A DNA stretch of 64,000 nt from DATKQY01 sp035532475 (GCA_035532475.1 DATKQY010000003.1:11841-75840), one strand, 5' to 3'; counted from the stretch's first letter, positions 44,441-52,485 are shown. Numbers and translations are program-made. The notes: generated by a model from the sequence alone, not told the origin.

Positions 44441-45460
44441 TCAGCTCACGTCGACGAGGACCTTGCCGACGGCCTGCTCCTCGACCGCCGCGTGCGCCGC
44501 GGCCGTCTCGGCCAGCGGGTAGCGGTGCAGGGGCAGACCCGCGTCATGCCCGGCCCGAAGAGCGCCGGCGGCGACCGCCGCGACGACGTCTCGCACCGCC
44601 TGCTCCTTCGAGCGGTGGGGCACCGTGTACACAAGGACGAACTGGTAACGGATGTTGTTCATCATCAGCGGCCGCACGTCGAGAGTGAGATCCCGGTCGC
44701 CGGTCGAGTAGATCGCGACGGTGCCGTTGGGCGCGACGACCGCCTGATCGAGCTGTTCGTTGGCGATCGGGCTCACCTCGACGACCAAATCGACCCCGTC
44801 CGGCGCGAACTGGCGGATCGCCGCGGTTGCGTCCTCCGCGCGGTAGTCGACCACGTGGTCGGCACCGGCGGCCTTCGCGAGCAGGGCCTTGTCTGCCGAG
44901 CTCACCGTCGTCACGACCGTTGCGCCGGCCCATTTCGCGAGCTCGATCGTGGCGTGACCGACCGCCCCCGCGCCGCCCGAGACGAGCACCTTCTGGCCGC
45001 TCAATGCTCCTGGCGAGAGCGAGTCCGGACCTTCGGCACCGACCGTGAGACAGCGGTGCGCCGTGAGCGCGGGGATGCCGAGCGTCGCTCCGAGGTCGAA
45101 CGAAGCGCCGTCGGGCAGCGCCACCGCCTGGCGCGCGGGGAGCGCGACGAGCTCCTGCGCCGTGCCGTGCGCCCGGAGCCATGCCGCCTCCCAGAGCCAG
45201 ACGCGCTCGCCGACACGGGAGGCGTCGACGCCCTCCCCGACGGCGACGATCGAGCCCGCGCCGTCCTGGTTGGGGACGACTTCGGGGAAGGGGAGCGGCT
45301 TGCCCGGACCGTCGGCACGACGGAAGCGCCAGTCCGTCGGGTTCACCCCCGAGACGGCGACGCGCACGAGCACTTCGCCCGGTCCCGGCCGCGGCTCGGG
45401 CCGGTCGACGAGCTCGAGGACCTCGGGTCCTCCGGTCTGGCGGTAGACGATCGCTCTCAT
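44441..45460 (-). CDS. Quinone oxidoreductase-type MDR dehydrogenase
   Basis: A 339-residue medium-chain dehydrogenase/reductase without zinc ligands, of the zeta-crystallin/NADPH:quinone reductase type. N-terminal GroES-like part MRAIVYRQTGGPEVLELVD, then VLVRVAVSGVNPTDWRFR; the nucleotide fold is KVLVSGGAGAVGHATIELAKWAGA; GVDLVVEVSPIANEQ follows. It would reduce quinones or enones with NADPH. The ATG has a weak GCCAGG site. Its location after the thiol-stress sigma genes may be chance. The next 250 bp upstream hold no gene that I can see. Confidence 0.9.
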   Translation of the reverse strand: MRAIVYRQTGGPEVLELVDRPEPRPGPGEVLVRVAVSGVNPTDWRFRRADGPGKPLPFPEVVPNQDGAGSIVAVGEGVDASRVGERVWLWEAAWLRAHGTAQELVALPARQAVALPDGASFDLGATLGIPALTAHRCLTVGAEGPDSLSPGALSGQKVLVSGGAGAVGHATIELAKWAGATVVTTVSSADKALLAKAAGADHVVDYRAEDATAAIRQFAPDGVDLVVEVSPIANEQLDQAVVAPNGTVAIYSTGDRDLTLDVRPLMMNNIRYQFVLVYTVPHRSKEQAVRDVVAAVAAGALRAGHDAGLPLHRYPLAETAAAHAAVEEQAVGKVLVDVS

Positions 45461-45714
45461 CCTGGCAACTCCGTGACGTTCGGCGCCCCCGCTCATGCCG
45501 CCTGTCCACGGACCCGCAGCTGAACCGGGATCCGATAGGGACGACCGAGGCCGGAGGCCTGATGGCCGTCGTACCATCGCTCGCGACCTCCGACGGCGTC
45601 AAGTGGCCCGCCGGGGGGATGCGCCCTGCGCCGGGGCGCGCTTCCGCCCGGCCCGTCGAGACTCGGCGGACCGGGCGGAGAGCGCTGGGATCAGCTCCAG
45701 ATCCTCCTGACGGG

Positions 45715-46323
45715 CTATGCGGTCTGCAGGAGCGGCGCCGTGGCCGGTGCGCCGATCTTCAGCTCCGCCTCGACCGGCACCCGCCGGGCGTGCCAGATGC
45801 CGAATCCGACGAGCAGCGCCATGATCCCTGCCAGCACGAACGAGGCCACCCCGGCCCAGAAGGCGATCTGGCCGAAGGTCCAGAAGGCGTAGGCCTCGAG
45901 CAGGAGCCCCCGCAGCGTCGTCCCTTGGAACGAGGTCTGCACGAGGCCGGCCAGCTGGGTGTTGCTCGGGGTGGCGCGAGAGGCGGCGCTGAGCTTCGAG
46001 TACACGCCGCCGTACGGCATCTCAGACAGGTGCACCGCGATGAAGTGGTCGGCGTAGGCCTCGGCCTGCTGACCGGTCGTCAGCTGCTGTCCGGCGTACT
46101 TCTCGAGATAGGGGATCATCCCCGGGGTGATCTCCGTGCCAGGCTTCGCGCTGGCAAAGGCGGCCCTCGACGGGAACACGATCGACTGCTGGACGAGCTG
46201 GTTGTGGACGTTCGAGTTGGCGAAGCTGTAGCCCCACATCAACAGCGACCCGGCGACGACCAGCACCGCCACGACCACCGCACCACCCGCACTTGCAAGG
46301 AGGTCGAATACCTTGCGTCGCAT
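45715..46323 (-). CDS. Conserved two-TM membrane protein of unknown function
   Basis: A 202-residue protein: hydrophobic helix near the N-terminus (GGAVVVAVLVVAGSLLMWGY), an extracytoplasmic domain of about 110 residues (QSIVFPSRAAFASAKPGTEI, KYAGQQLTTGQQAEAYADHF), and a second helix (FWAGVASFVLAGIMALLVGF) before a short basic tail. I have seen similar unnamed actinobacterial proteins with the same YAGQQ...AYADHFI block, but no function is known. The ATG has GAGGAG 7-9 nt upstream. Monocistronic. Confidence 0.8.
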   Translation of the reverse strand: MRRKVFDLLASAGGAVVVAVLVVAGSLLMWGYSFANSNVHNQLVQQSIVFPSRAAFASAKPGTEITPGMIPYLEKYAGQQLTTGQQAEAYADHFIAVHLSEMPYGGVYSKLSAASRATPSNTQLAGLVQTSFQGTTLRGLLLEAYAFWTFGQIAFWAGVASFVLAGIMALLVGFGIWHARRVPVEAELKIGAPATAPLLQTA

Positions 46324-46614
46324 CACCTGCTCCTCTCACTCACTTGCTCGAGAATCACTAGGTCCAACCTTGGCGGTTCGGCCGGGAAGTTCGGTAGGTA
46401 CCAAAGTCCCGCTGTCCCGACCGATTGGCCCCAAGAAGGCGACGGGAACGCAATCTGCAGTCGCGACGAGAAGGCCCGCGGCGACCCAGGAGCGGCGCGC
46501 TTGCGGCGATGCGACCATCTGGGCGCGACCGGACGGTGCAGACGGGCTTCGACCCTTGCGGCACTCGCCGCGGTTGGCCGAGCCGTAGGCTCATCGTCTC
46601 GGCCGGGGCGATCT

Positions 46615-46657
46615 CTCCGGAAGGAGGCGACCGCTCGGTGGTCGCCTCCTTCCGGAG
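46615..46657 (+). terminator. Terminator-like hairpin in the dehydrogenase leader
   Basis: CTCCGGAAGGAGGCGACC pairs perfectly with GGTCGCCTCCTTCCGGAG across a 7-nt loop, followed by CAGTTTCTT. It looks like an intrinsic terminator on the plus strand, but no plus-strand gene precedes it; the upstream gene is divergent. It may end a small RNA or attenuate the dehydrogenase gene. Confidence 0.7.
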
Positions 46658-46676
46658 CAGTTTCTTGGCGGCGGTT

Positions 46677-46706
46677 GCAAGTGGTCAGTCAGCAAGTGGT
46701 CAGTCA
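46677..46706 (+). repeat. Perfect 15-bp tandem repeat before the dehydrogenase gene
   Basis: GCAAGTGGTCAGTCA occurs twice head to tail, ending at the ribosome site (AAGGGAGA). It could be a paired operator half-site or a slippage duplication. Confidence 0.85.
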
Positions 46707-46717
46707 AGGGAGACGCG

Positions 46718-47707
46718 GTGAAGGTCTCGGTGCTCGATGACTACCTCGACACGCTGCGCACGCTGGACTGCTTCGCCAGGCTCGACGGTCACGACGTGAC
46801 GGTGTGGAACGACCACTCCGAGGACGAGAACGTCTTGGCCGGCCGGCTCCGCGAGGCCGAGGCGCTGGTGCTGATCCGGGAACGAACCGAGATCCGGACG
46901 CCGCTGCTAGAGCGTCTCCCCAACCTTCGGCTGATCAGCCAACGGGGCGCCTACCCCCACATCGACGTCGACTCCTGCAGCCGACTCGGCATCGTCGTGT
47001 GCTCCGACCTCCGTGCCGGCAGCCCGTCCTATGCCACCGCAGAGCTGACGTGGGCGCTGGTCCTCGCCGCGATGCGGCGCATCCCCCAACAGGTTGCCTC
47101 GCTCAAGGCCGGGTGCTGGCAGACCGGCATCGGCCACACGCTGCGCTCCAAGACGCTCGGTGTCTACGGTTACGGCCGCATCGGCAAGGTCGTTGCCGGC
47201 TACGCGACCGCCTTCGGCATGAACGTCATCGTGTGGGCACGCCCCCACTCCCTGGCCCAGGCCGAGGCTGACGGCTTCGCGATCGCCGACGACAAGTCGC
47301 ACTTCTTCGAGACATGCGACGTCCTCTGCCTGCACATGCGCCTCGTCGAGGCCACGAGAAGCATCGTCACCGCCGCGGACTTGGCCACGATGAAACCCAC
47401 CGCGCTGCTCGTCAACACGAGCCGCGCCGGGCTCATCGAGGCCGGAGCCCTCGCGAAAGCCCTGCAAGCTGGGCGGCCCGGTCTGGCCGCGGTCGACGTC
47501 TACGACCACGAACCGCTCGACGACCCCGACGAAGCGCTGCTCAACCTCGACAACGCCATCTGCACCCCCCACATCGGCTACGTGACGCAAGAGGACTGGG
47601 AAGTCCACTTCGCCGAGCTCTTCGACCAGATCAACGCCTATGTCGCCGGCTCACCGGTCAACGTCGTCAATCCCGATGTTCGACTCGATGCCCGGCCGTT
47701 GCCCTGA
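46718..47707 (+). CDS. D-isomer-specific 2-hydroxyacid dehydrogenase
   Basis: A 329-residue NAD-dependent dehydrogenase of the phosphoglycerate dehydrogenase/hydroxypyruvate reductase superfamily. The NAD fold is KTLGVYGYGRIGKVVAGYA, the catalytic Arg is in LLVNTSRAGLIEAGAL, the Glu in VDVYDHEPLDDP, and the His in CTPHIGYVTQEDW. It has no C-terminal ACT domain, so it is not a regulated SerA. The substrate is unknown. GTG start with AAGGGAGA 6 nt upstream, directly after a tandem repeat and a terminator-like hairpin. Confidence 0.88.
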   Translation: MKVSVLDDYLDTLRTLDCFARLDGHDVTVWNDHSEDENVLAGRLREAEALVLIRERTEIRTPLLERLPNLRLISQRGAYPHIDVDSCSRLGIVVCSDLRAGSPSYATAELTWALVLAAMRRIPQQVASLKAGCWQTGIGHTLRSKTLGVYGYGRIGKVVAGYATAFGMNVIVWARPHSLAQAEADGFAIADDKSHFFETCDVLCLHMRLVEATRSIVTAADLATMKPTALLVNTSRAGLIEAGALAKALQAGRPGLAAVDVYDHEPLDDPDEALLNLDNAICTPHIGYVTQEDWEVHFAELFDQINAYVAGSPVNVVNPDVRLDARPLP

Positions 47708-48101
47708 GGGCCGGCGGACCCGGCAGCCCACCCGAGGCGTCCGGTCGACCGTCCGACAGCCAGCCAGGCAGGCACTGTCAGGAGCCGGATCGCGCATCGA
47801 CCCGGATCGCCGCCCACCGAATCGACCCCGGATGGGCCGCCGCCAGCCGCTGGCACCCCTGGCGTTCCGGCGACCCGGCCGCGTCAACGCGCGGCCGGGC
47901 GGACGCGCGGACGAGGCCAGGAAGCCGGCCCCGGCGCCCGATCCAGCGGAGCGGGGGTGCCCACACTGCGACGCAGTGCCGCCAGCCGAACACTGCCGAG
48001 CTGGCGCGCTCGGTTCGCGTCCGGGACTTCGGAGAGCGCCTACGATGTTCCCCCGGAGCACCGGGATCGCCTGGTCAGCGTCGGTGACCGCGATCCTGCG
48101 C
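47708..48101. other. 394-bp region without an identifiable gene
   Basis: I find no convincing coding frame. It contains a 15-nt odd palindrome (CACTGCG-A-CGCAGTG, 47964-47978) of unknown meaning and, near the end, TACGAT (48041-48046), a possible -10 of the tRNA gene. Open frames here are Arg/Pro-rich shadows. Confidence 0.5.
48041..48046 (+). promoter_or_regulatory. Possible -10 of the tRNA-Thr gene
   Basis: TACGAT lies 55 nt before the mature tRNA 5' end. The match is to the local TAnnnT pattern only. Confidence 0.35.
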
Positions 48102-48176
48102 GCCCGGGTAGCTCAGTGGTAGAGCAGCGCACTCGTAATGCGCAGGTCGTGGGTTCGAATCCCACCTCGGGCTCCA
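48102..48176 (+). tRNA. tRNA-Thr (anticodon CGT), CCA encoded
   Basis: A full cloverleaf can be drawn: acceptor GCCCGGG with CTCGGGC (one G-T), D arm GCTC-AGTGGTA-GAGC, anticodon stem GCGCA/TGCGC with loop CTCGTAA (anticodon CGT reading ACG), T arm GTGGG-TTCGAAT-CCCAC, discriminator T and CCA. It is the likely integration target of the accessory DNA that follows. Confidence 0.96.
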
Positions 48177-48188
48177 CATAGTAGCTGG

Positions 48189-48371
48189 TCAGTGGCTAGA
48201 TCGATCGGTCGATCCTGTATGGAGGATGAGTGCGATGTCCTCGGTCTCGGGAGGCAGTCGTTCCTCTGGCACGTAGGTGCTCTTGGGCATCTGGAAGTCC
48301 GCCATCCCGATGGCTCGAAGCCACTCCTCCCGGGGCGCGTGACGAAGCGACTCCAGGTCCTCAAGGGTCAT
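48189..48371 (-). CDS. Possible small protein, 60 aa, in the island
   Basis: The frame MTLEDLESLRHAPREEWLRA continuing to STYVPEERLPPETEDIALIL and a polar end has mixed composition (Met, Phe, Tyr, Thr) unlike the shadow frames of this genome. I recognise no family. The ribosome site is poor. It lies between the tRNA and the integrase remnant on the opposite strand; it may be a fragment. Confidence 0.35.
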   Translation of the reverse strand: MTLEDLESLRHAPREEWLRAIGMADFQMPKSTYVPEERLPPETEDIALILHTGSTDRSSH

Positions 48372-48494
48372 CTCGGCGTCGAGGACAAGCGCCCGGAGAC
48401 GATCGCCCTGGAGGACGAGGCGCTGAGGCTTCGACGATCCGGGAGCGTCGACCGGTCGGGTCGGCCTGTTCCCGCGCCTCAAGACGGCGCGGCG

Positions 48495-48821
48495 ATGTCC
48501 TACCTCGACGTCGCGACGGCGCTCGGTCGAACGGAGTCTTGGGCGCAACGGGCCTGCGCGGCAGCGCTTCGGCGCGAGCAGGCAGTCGGACGGGAGCTGA
48601 ACTTCAACCTCTCGTTCAACGGGTTCCGCAAGTTCACCTCGAGCGAGTTGCTCGATGCCGGGTTCAACATCAGCGTCGTCGCTCAGCGCCAGGGCCACAC
48701 GCCAGAGGTGTTGGCCAAGCACTGCAGCAAGGCTCGCATGTCGGCCCAGAGGAAAGCGGCTGACCATCTCGGCCGCGTGGTCCACGGGAACGACGTTCTC
48801 GAACCGATCGGCCAGTCGTAG
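48495..48821 (+). pseudogene. C-terminal remnant of a tyrosine recombinase (integrase)
   Basis: The segment FRKFTSSELLDAGFNISVVA, then QRQGHTPEVLAKHCSKAR and AADHLG, aligns by eye with the catalytic end of phage-type integrases (HxLR ... aG ... v..RlGH ... Y). The Arg and the GH remain, but the nucleophilic Tyr position reads His/Cys and the HxxR histidine is missing. About 100 residues are left and the N-terminal part is absent. Its place 320 bp after tRNA-Thr suggests a decayed tRNA-targeted element. Inactive as a recombinase. Confidence 0.6.
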
Positions 48822-48902
48822 CGGAGGAAGCTGGCCATCTGTAGTGCAGGAAGGCGCCCAGTTGTAGCGTCGAGACCTGTCCAGTTGTAGCGTGGGAGGC
48901 GT
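48811..48902 (+). repeat. Four tandem imperfect repeats of about 23 bp, IS21-end-like
   Basis: Four units starting gccagtcgtagcg, gccatctgtagtg, cccagttgtagcg and tccagttgtagcg follow each other at 22-24 nt intervals. IS21-family ends consist of such repeated transposase-binding sites, so this may be the end of a lost IS21-type element. The last copy overlaps the start of the ATPase gene. Confidence 0.55.
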
Positions 48903-50193
48903 GCCAGCTCGTCCCGCCTCATCGAGGTTGCGGCCCTACCACCCGCGCGTACTCGATCCGGAGCTCGACGAGAGGTCCCGAGAGTTCGCTGCCATCGCCA
49001 TCGAGGGACCAAAGGGCGTCGGCAAGACGGAGACCGCTCGGCGCCGTGCCAAGACCGAACATCTGCTCGACGGTCCCGCCGGAGCACTCGCCCGCGAGCA
49101 ACCCGAGATCGTGCTCGTCGGTGACCCGCCGATCCTGATCGACGAATGGCAGCGTGTTCCCGCTACGTGGGATGTCGTGCGTCGCGCGGTCGACGATGGC
49201 GCAGCGCCCGGCAGCTACCTGCTCGCTGGCTCAGCGAGCGACCGAGGTGCGCATTCGGGTGCAGGGCGGATCATCAGCGTGCGCATGCGGCCGATGACGC
49301 TCCCCGAACGAGGCGTCAGCAAGCCAGCGATCAGCCTCCGGGCGATCCTCGACGGCGATCGGCCCGAGATCGGTGGGAGGAGCGATGTGGGACTGGAGCA
49401 GTACGCGCACGAGATCATCACCTCCGGGTTCCCAGCAGCGCGACCATTCACGAGCAGCGCCGCCGAGGACTTCCTCGAGAGCTATCTCGAACGGATAGTG
49501 GAGCGCGACTTCGAGGAGCTCGGCCAGGCAGTCCGGCGGCCGGAGACCCTTCGCCGATGGATGACGGCGTACGCGGCGGCGACCGCCACGACCGCGTCCT
49601 TGGAGACGATTCGCGATGCCGCGACGGGGGGAGAGAACACCAAACCCGCCCGCTCGACGACACAGCCCTATCGCGAGGTCCTCGAACGCCTCTTCATCGT
49701 CGACGACGTTCCGGCGTGGGCGCCGACGCCGAACCGCATCGCGCGGCTGACCGGTCCGCCGAAGCACCATCTCGCCGACCCCGCGCTGGCCGCGAGCCTG
49801 CTCGGCGTCGACGTGGGAGCACTGCTGTCCGCTGTCCCCGCGGAGCCGCCGATCGTTCGCGACGGCTCGTTGCTCGGAGCGCTCTTCGAATCGCTTGCCG
49901 CACTCACCGTCCGGGTGTTCGCACAGCGGGCGCGGGCACGCGTCGGTCACCTCCGAACGAAGAGCGGCGACCACGAGGTCGACCTCGTGGTCGAACGTCG
50001 AGACGGACGCGTCGTGGCGATCGAGACGAAGCTCGCCGCCACGCCAGACGATCGGGACGTGCGCCACCTCCAGTGGCTCTCGGCTCAGATCGGAGCTGAC
50101 GTCATCGACTCGCTCGTGTTGACCGCGGGCGAGTACGCGTATCGACGCGCCGACGGCATCGCCGTCGTCCCGCTCGCGCTGCTCGGCCCCTGA
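48892..50193 (+). CDS. AAA_14/DUF4143-type ATPase
   Basis: A 433-residue P-loop ATPase of the family with a DUF4143 C-terminal domain. Walker A is AIEGPKGVGKTETARR (family consensus GPRQVGKT), Walker B is PPILIDEWQRVP, and the C-terminal nuclease-like fold has KSGDHEVDLVVERRDGRVV and AIETKLAATPDD, a D-(x)n-E-x-K pattern of PD-(D/E)XK enzymes. These proteins are common, often on mobile DNA, and their role is not known. Start GTG 48892 or 48901. It lies in accessory DNA directly after IS21-like repeats. Confidence 0.82.
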   Translation: MGGVPARPASSRLRPYHPRVLDPELDERSREFAAIAIEGPKGVGKTETARRRAKTEHLLDGPAGALAREQPEIVLVGDPPILIDEWQRVPATWDVVRRAVDDGAAPGSYLLAGSASDRGAHSGAGRIISVRMRPMTLPERGVSKPAISLRAILDGDRPEIGGRSDVGLEQYAHEIITSGFPAARPFTSSAAEDFLESYLERIVERDFEELGQAVRRPETLRRWMTAYAAATATTASLETIRDAATGGENTKPARSTTQPYREVLERLFIVDDVPAWAPTPNRIARLTGPPKHHLADPALAASLLGVDVGALLSAVPAEPPIVRDGSLLGALFESLAALTVRVFAQRARARVGHLRTKSGDHEVDLVVERRDGRVVAIETKLAATPDDRDVRHLQWLSAQIGADVIDSLVLTAGEYAYRRADGIAVVPLALLGP

Positions 50194-50378
50194 AGGCAGG
50201 ACGCTCCGCGGACGACGCTCGGAGCGATGTAGAGGATCGGACCAACTGGTTGCACCGCGACCATCCGCGTGTGAGTCACCCCCGTCGTAATCTTCCGCGC
50301 CCATGTCTCAACGACAGGACTTCGGAGCTGTCGACGTCGCTCGACTGAACAGCGGCTCTTCCTCGCTGTCCTTCGCCG

Positions 50379-50675
50379 CTACGGCTTGATGCCGTCGAGG
50401 TCGACGTTCACGTGCAACTCGGAGGAGACGATGTCGATCTCGTCGGGGTTCTCGATCTCCCACAGGCCGACCATCCGGCGCTGCACCTCGTTGCGCCAAC
50501 GGGCCAGGTCGTCCGGGGCCGTCGGGGCACCGAGGTCACGGTGGTGCACTTCAAGGTCGGCGAGGAGCGTCGCCGCTGCGGCCAGTCCACGCTCACCCAT
50601 CGAGCGCGCGATCAGGTCCTCGAAGAGGTTGTGGGTGGCAGTGCCGAGCGGGGCCGGGTCGAGCGGGCTCTCCAC
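50379..50675 (-). CDS. Hypothetical protein, 98 aa
   Basis: A frame with natural composition: NLFEDLIARSMGERGLAAAA, ADLEVHHRDLGAPTAPDDLA, then RMVGLWEIENPDEIDIVSSE to the stop at NVDLDGIKP. It is mainly helical and acidic. I recognise no family. The first 15 residues may be non-native, because the sequence just upstream is transposon-like debris. Its stop lies 185 bp from the ATPase stop, convergent with it; that gap holds no gene. Confidence 0.45.
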   Translation of the reverse strand: MESPLDPAPLGTATHNLFEDLIARSMGERGLAAAATLLADLEVHHRDLGAPTAPDDLARWRNEVQRRMVGLWEIENPDEIDIVSSELHVNVDLDGIKP

Positions 50676-50809
50676 GCGGGGAACAGACGCTCAAGCGCCG
50701 AGCGAGCGGAGCACGAGCGGATGGCGTCCGCCGGCGAGGGGGAGAGGGTCTTCTTTCGTACCCGGCCGACTGCCTGGTCCGTGAGCACGAGGCGGCATCC
50801 CTTGCCTCT

Positions 50810-50890
50810 CCGTGCTCGGTCGCGGTGACCTCGAGGGCGAGCAGGCGCTCGAGGAACGCCGAGTGCCCGAGCTCGTCTTGAGTGCCCGCT
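50810..50890 (-). pseudogene. IstB-like fragment (IS21 helper ATPase N-terminus)
   Basis: The segment LGHSAFLERLLALEVTATE is of the type found near the N-terminus of IstB proteins, after which the frame degenerates. Together with the IS21-like repeats at 48811 it suggests an IS21-family element broken up by later events. The fragment is short, so the call is tentative. Confidence 0.35.
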
Positions 50891-50893
50891 GGG

Positions 50894-52180
50894 TCAGCCC
50901 CTCCGGCCGGATCTGGTCGCAAACGCGTCGAGAGCGGTGAGGACTTCAGAGGCTTCCCACTTCCGATTGCGCTCTTTGCCGCTCAGCTCCTTGAGAACTC
51001 CGGCCCGCTCCAAGCTCTCGATGGCGGCGTTTGCGGAGTGGTCGCTCACACCGAGTTCGCGCTGAGCTAGTGGCGAGTCGATGATCGGCTGACGGATGAC
51101 CAGGTCAGCGAGTCGCCAGGCAGTCGCGCCGGATCTGGCTTGGATGATGTCGTCCCAGCTGGTTCGGACACGGCGGAGGTCGTCCACGAGCGTTTGTCCG
51201 TTACCTATGGCGGCGAAAGAGGCCGCGGTGAACCGCTCGACAATGGCAGCGGGGTTACCGGCTCTGTACTCGGTTAGCGCCGAGTAGTAGCTGTCGGTGT
51301 TCGTGAGAAGACCGGCAGACACCGGCACGGTGACGTTTCGCGTGAGGCCCTTGCCGCGCAATAGCGAGTGGACCAGCGCTCGGCCGACTCGACCGTTGCC
51401 GTCCGGGAACGGATGGATGGTCTCGAACTGGGCGTGAGCGATGGCTGCTTGGACGAGCGGAGGCAGGTCAGCCCGTGCCATGAACGCCACGAGGTCATCT
51501 GTCGCGGCCGGCACACGTTCCCAGTGGGGAGGGACGAAATCGGCCAAGTGGGGGCTGTAGTCGCTCCCACCGATCCAGACCTGATCAGTTCTCCACTTGC
51601 CGGCCATATCGGGCCGATCGGCCCGGAGCAGGGCGTCGTGCATCTTCAAGATGGCGTCGCCGTCGAGCCGATCCGCAAGTTCGATGGCGGCCTGCATCGC
51701 CCACGCATTGGAGACGATGAGCGTCGCGTTCCGCCCATCTTTGGCGCCGAGCTCGGCCAGCGCGATGGACTTCACTGACGCGGTCAGCTGCTCGATCTTC
51801 GATGAGGCCGCGGACTCAGAGCGAAGAAGGACGGCGGCGAACGGGGCGATCTCGGCGCCAAGCCCGCTGTCGAAGCGGGCGATCTCGACTGCCGCATCAC
51901 CGGCATCGACGCTGACCTCGGGCGGAAGGTCAACGATAGGGATGTCGGCGATGGGCCGGACGACGGCCGCCTTGTACGGACCACGACTGGCGGCCATCAC
52001 CCGTCCGCTCACCCGCGGGAGTTGGTAGCTGGGCAGCCACTCGTGCTCCTCGTAGGTGACCACCGGCCACGATGCCTCGGGTGGCTCCAGGTGCAGGTCG
52101 CTCTCGGGACGCGCGACAGCGTCGAATTGGCCGCCCTGAGGGGTGCCGGACCGCTTACGGGGCCGTCTATCCGTCATCAT
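50894..52180 (-). CDS. Fic/DOC family protein (probable AMP transferase), class II
   Basis: A 428-residue Fic protein. The catalytic loop is intact: ETIHPFPDGNGRVGRALVH (HPFx[D/E]GNGRxxR). The inhibitory helix upstream reads SAASSKIEQLTAS, i.e. S-x-x-x-E with Q where most have G/N, so it is probably auto-inhibited (class II). A winged-helix domain closes the protein (LAQRELGVSDHSANAAIESL). The N-terminus has KRSGTPQGGQFDAVA, a motif often seen at the start of actinobacterial mobile-element proteins. The ATG is leaderless, 6 nt after TATAAT, and two palindromic operators lie upstream. The target is unknown. Confidence 0.9.
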   Translation of the reverse strand: MMTDRRPRKRSGTPQGGQFDAVARPESDLHLEPPEASWPVVTYEEHEWLPSYQLPRVSGRVMAASRGPYKAAVVRPIADIPIVDLPPEVSVDAGDAAVEIARFDSGLGAEIAPFAAVLLRSESAASSKIEQLTASVKSIALAELGAKDGRNATLIVSNAWAMQAAIELADRLDGDAILKMHDALLRADRPDMAGKWRTDQVWIGGSDYSPHLADFVPPHWERVPAATDDLVAFMARADLPPLVQAAIAHAQFETIHPFPDGNGRVGRALVHSLLRGKGLTRNVTVPVSAGLLTNTDSYYSALTEYRAGNPAAIVERFTAASFAAIGNGQTLVDDLRRVRTSWDDIIQARSGATAWRLADLVIRQPIIDSPLAQRELGVSDHSANAAIESLERAGVLKELSGKERNRKWEASEVLTALDAFATRSGRRG

Positions 52181-52186
52181 GGACTC

Positions 52187-52192
52187 ATTATA
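52187..52192 (-). promoter_or_regulatory. -10 element (TATAAT), leaderless start of fic
   Basis: A perfect TATAAT on the minus strand ends 6 nt before the fic ATG and touches the first palindromic operator. Confidence 0.7.
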
Positions 52193-52219
52193 GCGAGGGT
52201 TATATCAATAACCTTCGCT
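52192..52219. promoter_or_regulatory. Palindromic operator 1 of fic
   Basis: AGCGAGGGTTAT, four bases, ATAACCTTCGCT: 12-nt arms with one mismatch. It abuts the -10, so a bound protein would block transcription of fic. Confidence 0.75.
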
Positions 52220-52259
52220 AACGTCTCTCCTTGACGAGGGTGCGGTAGCGGAGCGTTAA

Positions 52260-52287
52260 AGCGAGGGTTATCGCCATAACCCTCGCT
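52260..52287. promoter_or_regulatory. Palindromic operator 2 of fic
   Basis: AGCGAGGGTTAT, CGCC, ATAACCCTCGCT: a perfect 12-nt inverted repeat, centre 68 bp from operator 1. A degenerate half-copy (AGCGAAGGTCGT) follows at 52301. Two sites suggest cooperative binding or looping. Confidence 0.75.
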
Positions 52288-52402
52288 GACGACCGCCCTA
52301 AGCGAAGGTCGTAAAGAAATCAGGACCCGGTTCGTGGCGCGCTGCACAGAGCACCCGTGCACCCCACCACCGGCGCCTCGACGGCAGCCACGAGGGCGAG
52401 CC

Positions 52403-52485
52403 ATGACCAACCGGATCACCTCCGACCTCCACTTCGGCCACCGGAACATCCTCAAGTACACCGACCGCCGACAGGAGCCTGGCGC
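52403..52485 (+). pseudogene. N-terminal stub of a metallophosphoesterase
   Basis: MTNRITSDLHFGHRNILKYT matches the N-terminus of small calcineurin-like phosphoesterases (SDxHFGHxNI, first metal site). After about 25 residues the similarity ends and the remaining frame is Arg/Ser/Pro-rich. It retains a GAGG ribosome site. It is a truncated gene, probably cut by a rearrangement. Confidence 0.5.

Larger units (their letters stand above)
46324..46717. other. 394-bp intergenic region with hairpin and tandem repeat
   Basis: No supported coding frame lies here. It contains, on the side of the dehydrogenase gene, an 18-bp perfect hairpin (46615-46657) and a tandem repeat (46677-46706), listed separately. 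The part next to the membrane protein gene shows no clear promoter match. Confidence 0.6.

Noticed and set aside
47964..47978. 15-nt odd palindrome in the gene-free stretch before tRNA-Thr
   Set aside because: Isolated, without a promoter or gene at suitable distance; could be chance in GC-rich sequence.
48113..48364. Minus-strand frame ending in a peptide with GGIRTHDLRI
   Set aside because: This peptide is the well-known antisense translation of tRNA genes; here it is read from the complement of tRNA-Thr. Not a gene.
48810..48905. Repeat cluster considered as a CRISPR array
   Set aside because: Units are adjacent without unique spacers, imperfect, and only four in number; no cas genes are present. 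IS21-like ends fit better.
52260..52287. Perfect palindrome considered as a terminator
   Set aside because: It lies upstream of the fic promoter with no gene ending there on either strand that needs termination, lacks a T-tract, and has a sister copy at the -10 box; an operator is more likely.
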